A stretch of DNA of 64,000 bases, from NCBI RefSeq assembly GCF_000307775.2, contig NZ_KK020675.1:168531-232530 (forward strand), in the 5' to 3' direction. The stretch is from Stutzerimonas stutzeri KOS6. Lineage in GTDB: Bacteria; Pseudomonadota; Gammaproteobacteria; Pseudomonadales; Pseudomonadaceae. The notes under the pieces are model-generated. The model was not told the origin of the DNA. It saw only the letters and a list, made by a program, of their open reading frames with translations, and did not search any database. The first letter of the stretch is position 1. Each line of letters opens with the position of its first letter. This document shows positions 18,027-27,236 of this stretch, in pieces. The translations under genes and the position numbers were made by a program.

Positions 18027-18955
18027 TTTCCCGTCGCCTGCGGCTCGGGGCCGCCGTCGCGCTGCTGTGCAGTGCCACGTCGAGCTTCGCCCTCAACACC
18101 GCCACCATCATCTCCTCGACCTTGTCGCCGGACTGCCTCGAATACCGGGTCACCGGGATCTGCTACTGGCTGTATTGCACCTGGACGGGCTGCACCGTGC
18201 GCACGTCGATCAAGGTACGCCACTACGTTCCCGACGCGGTGGTATCGAGCTACAGCAACACCGGGGAGAATCCCTGGGTCGAGGCGCGGGCAATGAGCCA
18301 GCCCAATGCCACGGCGCAGGCCGGTGGTGACGGAACCACCAACGAGGATCACGAAAACAATCTTGCAAAGTTCAAGAACGCCGACGTCATCGGCCACCCG
18401 GGCGGCGAGGTATTCAGCCAGTTCGCTTCGGCGTCCGGCTACATCTGCGCAGGCGCCGGTACTGCCTTCATGCCGTACCTGCTCAGCACGCTCGACACCC
18501 TGGCCTGGCGCTACAACGTCCCGGAGGCGGTGTACCCCGAGGCGCTGATCCCCGGTATGCGCGAGATCGGCACACGCAGCGGACTGAATCTTTGGGGCGC
18601 CGTGTACCCGCGTGGCGGGTTCTTGCACCAGACCGACGACTACAAGGCCGGGGCGGTCGTCGCCCAGCGTGCTGGCGACATCGTGACCCGCCGCGGCCAA
18701 CTGCATGTGTACCAGCCGCTGCTGGCGAACGCGCGCGACGGCTACTGGCCGGCCGGCGCGTTGATCGAAAGCGACGCCAGCACGGGCAAGTGGCAGCAAC
18801 TGACCCCACGCCTTTCCAACAGCTGCACCGTGTTTCCCCATGCCGGGTCGCTGCCCCAGGCACAACGGGGCGACTACGCCTGGGCGCTGTGGCGCCCGTA
18901 CAGCTGCTGCCAGCGCCGCGGGCAGACCTTCCTTGGCAGTGTGGATTTCAACTGA
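18023..18955 (+). CDS. traU: TraU-like protein (TIGR03756, DUF1527)
   Basis: 310 residues. Signal peptide (cleavage near SFAL), then a Cys-rich periplasmic protein (CLEYRVTGICYWLYCTWTGC). TraU-type proteins are needed for DNA transfer and pilus assembly and depend on disulfide formation. The paired cysteines fit the DsbA-like enzyme encoded upstream. Coupled to the previous gene by an ATGA overlap. Confidence 0.87.
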   Translation: MISRRLRLGAAVALLCSATSSFALNTATIISSTLSPDCLEYRVTGICYWLYCTWTGCTVRTSIKVRHYVPDAVVSSYSNTGENPWVEARAMSQPNATAQAGGDGTTNEDHENNLAKFKNADVIGHPGGEVFSQFASASGYICAGAGTAFMPYLLSTLDTLAWRYNVPEAVYPEALIPGMREIGTRSGLNLWGAVYPRGGFLHQTDDYKAGAVVAQRAGDIVTRRGQLHVYQPLLANARDGYWPAGALIESDASTGKWQQLTPRLSNSCTVFPHAGSLPQAQRGDYAWALWRPYSCCQRRGQTFLGSVDFN

Positions 18956-18965
18956 GGACACCACG

Positions 18966-20363
18966 ATGAAGCGCCCTGACCGTCGCCGTCATTCCATGCT
19001 TGCAGATCACTTGTGGCGGCCGGCCATACTGGCCGGCGCGCTCGCGTTGGCCAGTGGCTGGGCATGGGCTCAGAGCGGCGGCTTCCAGACCAGCGGCAGC
19101 GTGATCGGCGACGAAGTCATGTACTCGATCGGTGGCGGTAACGCGGTTTCCATGAGCGGCGCTGCGGGCATGCGCTCGATCGGGGTCGGGGCCGGCTGGA
19201 ACAGCAACCTGATCTGCGGCGACATGAGCATCAGCACCACGATCCAGAACCAGCTCAACGGGCTGACCAACGGATTTCAAAACATCATGAGCAACGTGAT
19301 CCAGAGCGCTACCAGCGCCGTTGCGTCGCTTCCGGCTCTGATCATCCAGAGGGCCGACCCAGGTTTGTATAACCTGCTGACCAATGGCGTCCTCCAGGCA
19401 AGGCTGGATTTCGATCGCTCCAAGTTGACCTGCAGGTCGATGGCTGAACGCATGGCCGACATGGCCGGCGGCCAGCTTGGCTGGAGCCAGATGGCGGAAG
19501 GCATGGCGCTGCGCGATGCCGTGTCGAGCACGGATGCGGTGTCGGCCATTGAGCAGGCTGAGACGCGCCGGGGCAACGACGGCGTGCCGTGGGTCGGGGG
19601 CAACAACGCCGGCGGCGCCGGTCAGCCGGCGATCAGGGTGGTGAGCGACGTTACCAGGGCCGGCTACAACCTCGTCAATGGCCGCAGCGTGACCGACGCC
19701 TCGGCCATCGATGCGGCGAGCTGCAACAGCCTGGCCTGCCAGACCTGGACCTCCCCGCAAGAAGCGATCGACTGGGCCACCCGCGTGCTCGGCGAACAGG
19801 AGCAGCGCACCTGCGACGCCTGCACCAAAACCGAAACCGTTCCGGGTGTGGGCCTGACACCCCTCATCCAGGAAGAGTACGACACCAAGCTGCAGACGCT
19901 GCAGGAGCTGATCGACGGCACACGCAACACCACCTTCGAGAACCTGCGCGACGCCGGCAGCGTGTCACTGCCGATCACCCGTGGCGTCATCGAAGCGCTG
20001 CGCGACGAGCCGGATCAGCACATCCTGGCACAGCGCTTGGCCTCGGAAGTGGCACTGGCATCGGTGCTGGAGAAAGCCTTGCTGCTGCAACGCACCTTGC
20101 TGACCGGCAGGAAGGAACCCAACGTCGCCGCCAACCAGTTGGCGGTGGCTGCCGTCGATCAGGAGAGCGGCGCGCTCGACCGGGAAATTTCAAACCTCAA
20201 GACCGAATTGGAGTTGCGCCGTACGCTCGCCAACAACTCGCCGATGGCGATCATCCAGCGCCATAGCACCCGGGCCGCCGGTTCGCGAGGCATCTACGAG
20301 GGCGACCCCGTGCCCGACCGCCTCGACCAGCTGCAGCGGCCCAACCCAGGAGGTACGCCATGA
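18966..20363 (+). CDS. ICE protein of the TIGR03755 (PFL_4711) family
   Basis: 465 residues. Signal peptide (cleavage near AWAQSG), a Gly/Ser-rich region containing CGDMSISTTI, and a C-terminal helical part with a CxxC pair (TCDACTK). It resembles TraH-type periplasmic assembly proteins in position and layout. The ATG at 18966 follows the previous stop by ten bases and gives a proper signal sequence. It overlaps the next gene by four bases. Confidence 0.82.
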   Translation: MKRPDRRRHSMLADHLWRPAILAGALALASGWAWAQSGGFQTSGSVIGDEVMYSIGGGNAVSMSGAAGMRSIGVGAGWNSNLICGDMSISTTIQNQLNGLTNGFQNIMSNVIQSATSAVASLPALIIQRADPGLYNLLTNGVLQARLDFDRSKLTCRSMAERMADMAGGQLGWSQMAEGMALRDAVSSTDAVSAIEQAETRRGNDGVPWVGGNNAGGAGQPAIRVVSDVTRAGYNLVNGRSVTDASAIDAASCNSLACQTWTSPQEAIDWATRVLGEQEQRTCDACTKTETVPGVGLTPLIQEEYDTKLQTLQELIDGTRNTTFENLRDAGSVSLPITRGVIEALRDEPDQHILAQRLASEVALASVLEKALLLQRTLLTGRKEPNVAANQLAVAAVDQESGALDREISNLKTELELRRTLANNSPMAIIQRHSTRAAGSRGIYEGDPVPDRLDQLQRPNPGGTP

Positions 20364-20710
20364 GTCCGACCTGGCTGCGCCCGCGCTGGCTGTTCAACCG
20401 GCGCGTGGCGAAGACGCTGCTGTGGACGATGCTGCTGCTTGCGGCGGCGGTGGCAGCCAACATCGCGGGTATCCACTACCTCGGCAGCGTCGTCGGCTGG
20501 GAACGCTGGCTGGCGGAGGCATCCGGCTACTTCCTGCTGTGGCGGCTGTGCCTATACGGCGCGACGGGCTACGGGTGGGTATGGATGCGCCGGCGCCTGC
20601 TGGCGCGCGAAACCGGCACGGAAGCCAAGCGCCGCCTCCTGCGCGCCGAAATCGCCGGCGTGGCGGGGATTGTCGCGCTTGAGGCCAGCCTGCTGATGCA
20701 AGCGGCGTAG
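20360..20710 (+). CDS. Small membrane protein of the TraG operon
   Basis: 116 residues with three hydrophobic segments (about 18-40, 52-74 and 96-114) and basic cytoplasmic loops. It is found between the TIGR03755 and TraG-like genes in this ICE class. I do not recognise a named function. Four-base overlap with the preceding gene and 13 bases to traG. Confidence 0.7.
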   Translation: MSPTWLRPRWLFNRRVAKTLLWTMLLLAAAVAANIAGIHYLGSVVGWERWLAEASGYFLLWRLCLYGATGYGWVWMRRRLLARETGTEAKRRLLRAEIAGVAGIVALEASLLMQAA

Positions 20711-20723
20711 TGGGAGGCCGGAC

Positions 20724-22232
20724 ATGACGTTGTTCACCACGGACTACCTTGAGTACTACCTGACCCTGCTGGGCTGGATCATCCATAACGGCATCTGGGC
20801 GGTTCTCGTTTCCAGCGGCGTGTTCGCCATTCCCTTCGTGGCGATCATCATCCAGGAATGGCTCAAGGCGCGTGCCGAGGGTGCGGACGAAGGCAACAAG
20901 GGCGCACTGTCTTCGGTGCGCATCGAGAACCGCGTCTGGGTAGCGATCGTCGTGGTGATGTTCGCTGGCATCCCCTTCATCGACGTCGACCTCAACACCA
21001 TTCACTATGACCAGGCGCGCTCGGCGCAGTGCCAGGTGAACGTTCCTCAGCCCACCGAAACCGGCTGGTCGCAGTCGTTCAGCACACTCAACAACCAGAG
21101 CGCGCGCGTACCGGTGTGGTGGGCCTTCATGCACGCGCTGTCGCGCGCGATCACCGGCGCCTCGGTCGCCGCCATTCCATGCGGGACCGACCTGCGGCAG
21201 ATCCGCATGGAGGTCAATGCCACGCGCATCGACGACCCCGTATTGGCACAGGAAGTCTCGGACTTCACCCACGACTGTTATGGCCCTGCACGCGCCAAGC
21301 TGTTCATGAGCCGGCCGGATCTCGATGAGGCGCAGATGCACGACGTCACCTGGATCGGGTCTCGGTTCTTCCTCGACAATGCGGGCTACTACGACACCTA
21401 CCGGGCCAGGACGCCGCGCGACGGCTGGGCCTACGACAGCAACCGGGATGCCGGCCTGGCGCAGGTGCCGAGCGGCGCCGGTTATCCGACCTGCCGCCAA
21501 TGGTGGAGCGACAGCGGCAACGGCCTGCGCACCCGCCTGCTCGAACAGGTCGATCCCAGCCTGCTCAACCGCCTCGCCGGCTGGGCCGGTTTCCTGAGCC
21601 GCGCCGAGGTTGATGACTCGGTGATCCGCACCATCGCCTCGCCGCGCCAGCAGAAGCTTAACCAGGGCAGCGTCTATACCGACTACGGCGGGCAGATCGA
21701 CAAGACGCTACCCAACATCGTCAATCGTGCCACCAGCGACGTCGGCATGACCTTGGGCGCAATCGCCGCCTTTCCAGCCCTCGATGTGATGCGCCAGGCA
21801 CTGCCCATGGTGCTCTCTCTGCTGAAGATGTCTCTGGTGATCTGCATTCCGATTGTGCTCGTGGTGGGCACCTACGATCTGAAGACCGTCATCACCATCA
21901 GCACGGTCCAGTTCGCGTTGTTCTTTGTGGACTTCTGGTTTCAACTGGCCCGCTGGATCGACAGCACGATCCTTGACGCGCTCTACGGGTGGGGCTGGGG
22001 CTGGAATCGGCCACACAGCAATTTCGATCCGTTGATCGGATTGAACAATACCTTTGGCGACATGCTGCTGATGCTCGTCATGGGCACCATGTTTCTGGTG
22101 CTGCCGACGTTCTGGGTCGCCGCGTTGGGGTGGGCCGGCGTGAAGGCCGGTGTGGTCGCGCAGAATCTCGCGACGGGTTCCAAGGACGCGAAGGACAGCA
22201 CCGCATCAGGCGTGAACAGGGCGACGCGCTGA
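20724..22232 (+). CDS. traG: TraG-like mating-pair stabilisation protein (N-terminal domain type)
   Basis: 502 residues. Several membrane segments occur at the N-terminus (about 12-45 and 68-90) and a cluster near the C-terminus (about 350-400 and 440-475), with a long Cys-containing periplasmic section between. This is the TraG N-terminal architecture of F and SXT-like systems without the long C-terminal domain involved in entry exclusion. It is the last gene of the third transfer operon. Confidence 0.85.
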   Translation: MTLFTTDYLEYYLTLLGWIIHNGIWAVLVSSGVFAIPFVAIIIQEWLKARAEGADEGNKGALSSVRIENRVWVAIVVVMFAGIPFIDVDLNTIHYDQARSAQCQVNVPQPTETGWSQSFSTLNNQSARVPVWWAFMHALSRAITGASVAAIPCGTDLRQIRMEVNATRIDDPVLAQEVSDFTHDCYGPARAKLFMSRPDLDEAQMHDVTWIGSRFFLDNAGYYDTYRARTPRDGWAYDSNRDAGLAQVPSGAGYPTCRQWWSDSGNGLRTRLLEQVDPSLLNRLAGWAGFLSRAEVDDSVIRTIASPRQQKLNQGSVYTDYGGQIDKTLPNIVNRATSDVGMTLGAIAAFPALDVMRQALPMVLSLLKMSLVICIPIVLVVGTYDLKTVITISTVQFALFFVDFWFQLARWIDSTILDALYGWGWGWNRPHSNFDPLIGLNNTFGDMLLMLVMGTMFLVLPTFWVAALGWAGVKAGVVAQNLATGSKDAKDSTASGVNRATR

Positions 22233-22258
22233 TCCGGCGCTGCCAGTGTCTGACAGGT

Positions 22259-22630
22259 TTAATCGTCGTATGGATTGTTGGGGTCGTGCGGATCGAGACG
22301 GTGCCCATCCGACGAATACAGGCCGAACCCCGCCTCGCCGTGGCGCAACTCCGTGCTCGGTTGCGAGAGGTCGTCGCTACCCTTGCCAAAACTACGAGCC
22401 ACGAGCAGCAGGCACACCAGCAGCAGCGCCAACCAGAAGGCGGTATAGAGCAGCACTCCCAGCACAGCGAGCTTGACGATCCACACCAGCGCGGTCGCAA
22501 CACCGTTCGGCGCACCAGCCGACACCAGCCACGCGGCCACCCGCCGCTCACGACGCACGTAGCCCCGCCATCCACGGCCAAGCCAGCGGCCAAGGCGTTC
22601 TGCGGTACTGCTACGGGTTGTCGTGTTCAT
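22259..22630 (-). CDS. DUF3742 family protein
   Basis: 123 residues on the opposite strand, tail-to-tail with traG. One or two central membrane helices (about 45-80) and a C-terminal acidic tail (GLYSSDGHRLDPHDPNNPYDD-like) typical of DUF3742, which is usually encoded beside traG in ICEs. The start at 22630 is preferred since AGGTGA lies upstream; an in-frame ATG at 22648 has no ribosome site. Function unknown. Confidence 0.78.
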   Translation of the reverse strand: MNTTTRSSTAERLGRWLGRGWRGYVRRERRVAAWLVSAGAPNGVATALVWIVKLAVLGVLLYTAFWLALLLVCLLLVARSFGKGSDDLSQPSTELRHGEAGFGLYSSDGHRLDPHDPNNPYDD

Positions 22631-22657
22631 GGTCGTCACCTGCTGCATGTGAGATGG

Positions 22658-23116
22658 CTATTCCCGTTTGCTCCAATCCGGCTTGCTTGCCCTTACCAAT
22701 GCGTTCCATTCGTCTGGCGGGTTTCCGCGTCCGAGCATCTTCTCGAACACCGCATAGGGGTCTGACTTGCTCCCCGATGACCGCAGGGTCTGTTCGTCGT
22801 TGACCCAGGCGTACACGATGACCTTCGCCTTCGAGTCGTAGCGGAAGAACAGCCGGTACCGCCTTCCGAGCTTGGCCCGTCGCCAGTGGCGATAAGCCGG
22901 CCCCATGGTGTTGCCCTGGCGGTACTCGTCTCGCGCTGGATCGCCCGGCACCACGTCTTGCATCAACTGGACCAGGGCCCGGAAGAACTTGACGTTGGTG
23001 TTGGACCCGAAGCCCTCCGGGTCGTTCTCTTGTGCGCGCAGCACGGCCGCACGCAGCTTCATCAACTGCTCGATCAGGTTGTCATGGAACAGCAGCGTCC
23101 AGCCATGCTGTTGCAT
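22658..23116 (-). CDS. yhaV: YhaV-type toxin of a type II toxin-antitoxin pair
   Basis: 152 residues, normal for YhaV ribonucleases, which cleave translated mRNA. Family features visible include the GWTLLFHD start, the RYRLFFRYDS central strand and YAWVNDE..LR near residue 105. It overlaps the antitoxin stop by one base (TGATG), as expected for co-translation. A stabilising addiction module is its likely role in the ICE. Confidence 0.9.
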   Translation of the reverse strand: MQQHGWTLLFHDNLIEQLMKLRAAVLRAQENDPEGFGSNTNVKFFRALVQLMQDVVPGDPARDEYRQGNTMGPAYRHWRRAKLGRRYRLFFRYDSKAKVIVYAWVNDEQTLRSSGSKSDPYAVFEKMLGRGNPPDEWNALVRASKPDWSKRE

Positions 23117-23433
23117 CAGATTGCCACGTCTTCATCGAAATCGTCGCCCAGGACCACGTTGTGGCCCGAATGCTCCAGCATCGTGCGAGCCAGATCCTCC
23201 GGGAGCCCACGAACATTCCGGCCAGCTTCGATATCGCGGGCCAGCAGGCTCAGGAACGCGGCTATGGCGGGGTCTTCGTGCTCGGCGTCGGCACGGGTCA
23301 CGACGACTTCGCCGTCACGCAGGTCGAACGCAACCTTGCCGCCGGTATCCACACCCAGGGCTTGCCGGATGGACTTGGGCAGCGTGATCTGGCCTTTGGA
23401 GGTCAGCGTGGCGACTTCATGAATGACAGACAT
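23116..23433 (-). CDS. prlF: PrlF-type antitoxin (AbrB/SpoVT fold)
   Basis: 105 residues. The N-terminal swapped-hairpin DNA-binding domain is clear (ATLTSKGQITLPKSIRQALGV) and the C-terminal part would bind the toxin. The start at 23433 is chosen since GGGAG precedes it and the domain begins there; an extended frame to 23643 would pass through the promoter. It is probably autoregulated together with yhaV. Confidence 0.9.
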   Translation of the reverse strand: MSVIHEVATLTSKGQITLPKSIRQALGVDTGGKVAFDLRDGEVVVTRADAEHEDPAIAAFLSLLARDIEAGRNVRGLPEDLARTMLEHSGHNVVLGDDFDEDVAI

Positions 23434-23460
23434 GGCAACTCTCCCGATAGCGATGCCTGT

Positions 23461-23489
23461 ATCGTAAGGAATTATCCTTACCTTGTCAA
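23461..23489 (-). promoter_or_regulatory. Sigma-70 promoter with embedded operator for prlF-yhaV
   Basis: On the minus strand, -35 TTGACA (23489-23484), a 17-base spacer and -10 TACGAT (23466-23461). The spacer and the edge of the -10 hold the palindrome AAGGA-ATTA-TCCTT (23466-23479), an obvious repressor site. The -10 ends 27 bases before the prlF start codon. Confidence 0.85.
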
Positions 23490-23739
23490 TATAGGGGCCC
23501 ATGGTGTCCTTCCGAATCCAATATACGGCCCATCGTAGGGCGGGAACAGCGAGCCTTCCCGCATCAAACCGGCTTTGCCGCACCCCGCATTGGCGGTGGA
23601 CGATCGATGCCCGTCGCCCTATACCCAAAGGCTTAAGGGCCAAGGGGCCAAAAGGGGAAGGGAATGGGGTGCAAGGGGAAAGGCCCTACCCGAAAAGGCC
23701 AAAAGGCCTCCCAGTCGGCCCGTCATTAGGACACCTCAC
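23490..23739. other. Relaxase leader with G-rich tract and inverted repeats (candidate oriT)
   Basis: This is the rest of a 306-base gap between prlF and the relaxase gene. Four GGGG runs (23644, 23654, 23666, 23675) separated by 6, 8 and 5 bases form a potential G-quadruplex. The perfect inverted repeat AGGCC-AAAA-GGCCT follows near 23697-23710. Position directly before the relaxase gene is where oriT often lies. No nic consensus is recognised. Confidence 0.4.
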
Positions 23740-25542
23740 ATGCTCTCCCTGTTCCAGCGAAAACGGCCCCCGGTCGCTGCCGCACCGACGCCACCACCCG
23801 TCACCGCCATCCCGAAAGGGCTCCTGCGTCCTGAGTCGGCCGCATCGCTGCTGGCCACCCCACGCCGGCAGAAGCTGCTGGAGCACATCTGGCAGCGCAC
23901 CTCGCTCTCACGCAGGCAATTCGCCACCCTGTACCGCACGCCCCTGGAACGCTACGCCGAACTGGTCCAGGCCTTCCCGGCCTCCGAGGCGCATCACCAT
24001 GCCTACCCGGGCGGCATGCTGGACCACGGCCTGGAGATCGTCGCCTACAGCCTGAAACTGCGGCAGTCCCATCTGCTGCCCATCGGTGCCAGCCCCGAAG
24101 ACCAGGCGGCGCAAGCCGAGGCCTGGACCGCTGCAGTCGCCTATGCCGCGCTGCTGCATGACATCGGCAAGATCGCCGTCGATCTACACGTCGAACTGGC
24201 CGACGGCAGTACTTGGCATCCGTGGCATGGCCCGCTGCACCAGGCGTACCGATTCCGCTACCGTGATGACCGCGAGTACCGCCTGCACAGCGCCGCAACA
24301 GGCTTGCTCTATCGCCAACTGCTCGACCGCCACGTCCTGGACTGGCTCAGCGACTATCCGGCTCTCTGGGCACCGCTGCTCTATGTGCTGGCCGGTCAGT
24401 ACGAACATGCCGGTGTCCTGGGAGAGCTCGTCGTGCAAGCAGACCGGGCGTCGGTGGCTCAGGAACTGGGCGGCGATCCGGCCCGCGCCATGGCAGCGCC
24501 CAAGCACGCACTGCAACGCAAGCTGCTGGACGGGTTGCGTTATCTGCTCAAGGAAGAGTTGAAGCTGAATCAGCCCGAGGCCTCCGATGGCTGGCTCACC
24601 GAGGAAGCGCTGTGGCTGGTGAGCAAGACGGTCTCCGACAAGCTGCGTGCTCACCTGCTTGCCCAGGGCATCGATGGCATCCCTGCGAACAACACCGCAG
24701 TGTTCAACGTGCTACAGGATCACGGCATGTTGCAGCCTACACCGGACGACAAGGCGGTTTGGCGGGCGACCGTGACCAGTTCCAATGGCTGGTCCCACTC
24801 GTTCACCCTGTTGCGTCTCGCGCCCGCGCTAATCTGGGAAGCTGGCAAGCGGCCGTCGCCTTTTGCCGGCACGGTGGCGATCGATACGACACCCGCGGAA
24901 AACGAGGCCGGTGCGCCAGCCATCCCACCTTCGGCAGTGGCGAAGTCGGCCCCGAGCGGCGCGGAAATCTCGCCTTGGGAAGACAGCAGCATCGCCCCCA
25001 CTTCGCCGCCCGTAGCCCAGCCCGTACCTGACGTTATGGAGGACATGTTGGCCACGGTGGGCATGAGCGACACGTCCGGCACCCGACAGGAAGCAACGGC
25101 TGCCGCGGGCGCGGCACATCCGGTACGCACCGAACCATCCTCGAAGGCAGCACACCCGTCGGGCGAACATTTCATGGCGTGGCTGAAACAGGGAGTGACC
25201 TCACGCCGACTCATCATCAATGACGCGAAAGCGCTTGTGCATACGGTGAGCGACACAGCCTATCTAGTCAGCCCAGGCGTGTTCCAACGCTATGCACAAG
25301 AATACCCGGGGGTCGGAACGCTTGCCAAACAGGACAACCAGCAGGATTGGCAGTGGGTACAAAAGCGCTTCGAGCGGCTACAACTTCATCGCAAACATCC
25401 CAATGGCCTGAACATCTGGACTTGCGATGTCACTGGTCCTAGAAAATCCCGCCGACTGCATGGCTATCTGCTGGAAGATGCATCCCAGTTGCTCGCCGAG
25501 ATTCCGCCCAACAACCCTTATCTCTCAATCAAGTCTGAATAA
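23740..25542 (+). CDS. traI: MobH-family relaxase TraI (TIGR03760-like)
   Basis: Nicks oriT and pilots the strand into the recipient. 600 residues. The metal-dependent MobH core is intact: HHHAYPGGMLDH (His85-87, His96) and LLHDIGK (His140, Asp141), followed by further conserved residues near 200. A flexible Pro/Ala/Ser-rich linker (about 375-490) precedes a C-terminal winged-helix-like domain (about 490-600) of the DUF1528 type. The start at 23740 is the first Met of the conserved part; the frame is open further upstream but through the G-rich leader. Confidence 0.93.
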   Translation: MLSLFQRKRPPVAAAPTPPPVTAIPKGLLRPESAASLLATPRRQKLLEHIWQRTSLSRRQFATLYRTPLERYAELVQAFPASEAHHHAYPGGMLDHGLEIVAYSLKLRQSHLLPIGASPEDQAAQAEAWTAAVAYAALLHDIGKIAVDLHVELADGSTWHPWHGPLHQAYRFRYRDDREYRLHSAATGLLYRQLLDRHVLDWLSDYPALWAPLLYVLAGQYEHAGVLGELVVQADRASVAQELGGDPARAMAAPKHALQRKLLDGLRYLLKEELKLNQPEASDGWLTEEALWLVSKTVSDKLRAHLLAQGIDGIPANNTAVFNVLQDHGMLQPTPDDKAVWRATVTSSNGWSHSFTLLRLAPALIWEAGKRPSPFAGTVAIDTTPAENEAGAPAIPPSAVAKSAPSGAEISPWEDSSIAPTSPPVAQPVPDVMEDMLATVGMSDTSGTRQEATAAAGAAHPVRTEPSSKAAHPSGEHFMAWLKQGVTSRRLIINDAKALVHTVSDTAYLVSPGVFQRYAQEYPGVGTLAKQDNQQDWQWVQKRFERLQLHRKHPNGLNIWTCDVTGPRKSRRLHGYLLEDASQLLAEIPPNNPYLSIKSE

Positions 25543-25834
25543 GCGGGGATCAACAGCTCAAATCGAGACACAGCCACGTCTCGCTGACCCAGGCGAAAAA
25601 TTGTGGTCAGTGTCGCATCGCCTCCACCCGCAGGCTGCCGGCGAACAGCCAGTTCTTCCACCGTTGGAATATTCGCTTCCGAGGTGTTGGCCTTCGGTGG
25701 CGTTTCGGACTGGCCGCAGCCACGGCCAGAAAACAGCGCAAGTGACGAAGTTCCATGCGTCCCGCCCCTCACCGGAGGCGTGAGCCAGAGACGGGAATAT
25801 TTAGGGGCTCTCCACGTCTTCGGCGTAAGGAAAT
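25543..25834. other. Gap between relaxase and cargo, possible IS remnant
   Basis: 292 bases without a supported gene. On the minus strand about 20 codons (25670-25607) read WKNWLFAGSLRVEAMRH then stop, similar to a stretch near the C-terminus of IS66-type transposases; too short for certainty. This is the junction between conserved ICE core and variable cargo. Confidence 0.3.
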
Positions 25835-26542
25835 TTACTTCGAAGCTTCGTCAATAGACTGACGGATGGACGCATATGTCTCGGAAAAGAGCCGCTGGGC
25901 TTCCCCATAGCTCTTTTTCGTGGTCTCCCATACCTCGGCCGAGGCTTTTGAGACCCGGGCCTTGGTCTCCTCCACATCTGCATTCAGTGCAGCAATACGC
26001 GCTTCAATGGCTGTGCGCTGATCCGCCTCAAGCTTGGCCGCGTCGGCTCGCAGTCCCGCAAGCGCTTTCTGCTGCGCCTCAAGTTCCGCCTCCAATACGG
26101 CGCGGCGCGTAGCGATGCTGGCCTTGCTTTGTTCAAGATATTTGTCTCGGGCGGCCTGAAAGGCGGCCCAATCATTGTCGAGCCCCTGACGTGCTTCGGC
26201 AATCTGGGCATCGCTCCAGCTCTGTGCGTTGGCTGCAGCATCTTGAGCCCGGCGGCGATAGGCATCCCGCTGCTTGCGCAGATCCGCCAACGCCGCATCG
26301 GCCTTGGTGCGTGCCTCGCCCCGGAGCCTGCTGGCATCTTTTTCCAAAGCGGTAATGTTGGCATCAAGCTGGGCCAGCCGATCCTGCGACCACGCCAGTG
26401 CTTGGTGAACCCTTGAGGGCTCCTTCTGTGTGGCGGCTGAATCGGCCTGTGCTCCTACATTTTGCGCCAGGGCGGGATGAGCCGACAACAACGCTGCTTG
26501 GGCAAGCAGCGCCAAGGCGATCGTGGAAAAGCGAAGTTTCAC
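25835..26542 (-). CDS. Secreted coiled-coil protein (paralogue of the next gene)
   Basis: 235 residues. Signal peptide (cleavage near ALAQN), then an almost entirely helical protein rich in Ala, Lys, Glu, Arg, Gln with heptad periodicity. Residues about 45-100 share spacing and many identities with the neighbouring protein (HQ..AW...RL...DA, then EK and A..KADAA). No cysteine, no enzyme motif. It resembles amphipathic apolipoprotein- or LEA-like helices. It is the third gene of the TetR operon, 48 bases after its paralogue. Function not known. Confidence 0.72.
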   Translation of the reverse strand: MKLRFSTIALALLAQAALLSAHPALAQNVGAQADSAATQKEPSRVHQALAWSQDRLAQLDANITALEKDASRLRGEARTKADAALADLRKQRDAYRRRAQDAAANAQSWSDAQIAEARQGLDNDWAAFQAARDKYLEQSKASIATRRAVLEAELEAQQKALAGLRADAAKLEADQRTAIEARIAALNADVEETKARVSKASAEVWETTKKSYGEAQRLFSETYASIRQSIDEASK

Positions 26543-26590
26543 GGTGATTTCTCCTGATGAGCCAAAACAAAAGCAACGTGGCGTCTAGGT

Positions 26591-27199
26591 TCAGATAACC
26601 TTGGAAAAGGCATCCTTGATTTTCTGGACCGTGACGGCGTGAGCAGCCTTGGCATCGGCGAACCCCTGCTTGACGGCACGCCAGGATTCATCGCCGGCGT
26701 CCTTGACCTCACCGATACGCTCCTGGAACTTCTCGGTCTCGGTAGAAAGGTGATCGAACGCGGTATCGAGTTCGCCGCGGGCCTTCTCAACGGCATCAGC
26801 CGCCTGGTCACGCAAATCCTTTAGCGAGTTTTGCCACGCTTGCCGCTGTGCGTGCGCACGGACGACGACAATGCTACGCACGGTTTTCACTTGGTCGCCG
26901 GTCGTGGTCACAAACTGCTGGAGGGCGGACTCGACTTCAATCCATTCGGCTTCGAGCTTATCCTGAATTTCGCCCGCTTCCTGCTTCGCGGTGTCCGCCT
27001 GGGCGCGCAAATCATCGTAGTACTGCTGTAGTTTCGCGCGGGACGCCGCGAGGCGTGCGCGAGCTGCATCGGCTTGCTTGCGGGCATCTTCCTTGATATC
27101 GGCGGTCGATTTCTCGACCTGGGAAAGAATGGCATCAGTCTCATCGAGACGGTGCTTCGCCCATGCGATGGTCTGGTGTATGTAGGATTGGAGAGTCAT
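26591..27199 (-). CDS. Cytoplasmic coiled-coil protein
   Basis: 202 residues, start at 27199 after GGAAA and at the beginning of the conserved sequence. All-helical and highly charged, with no signal peptide, unlike its secreted paralogue downstream. Long amphipathic helices (about 10-75, 80-120 and 125-200). It begins 37 bases after the TetR gene on the same strand and so is probably co-regulated by it. The charge pattern would suit surface binding or stress protection. Function unknown. Confidence 0.72.
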   Translation of the reverse strand: MTLQSYIHQTIAWAKHRLDETDAILSQVEKSTADIKEDARKQADAARARLAASRAKLQQYYDDLRAQADTAKQEAGEIQDKLEAEWIEVESALQQFVTTTGDQVKTVRSIVVVRAHAQRQAWQNSLKDLRDQAADAVEKARGELDTAFDHLSTETEKFQERIGEVKDAGDESWRAVKQGFADAKAAHAVTVQKIKDAFSKVI

Positions 27200-27236
27200 G
27201 GTGCATTTCCTTTCAATTGGAGAGAGATCAATGGAA

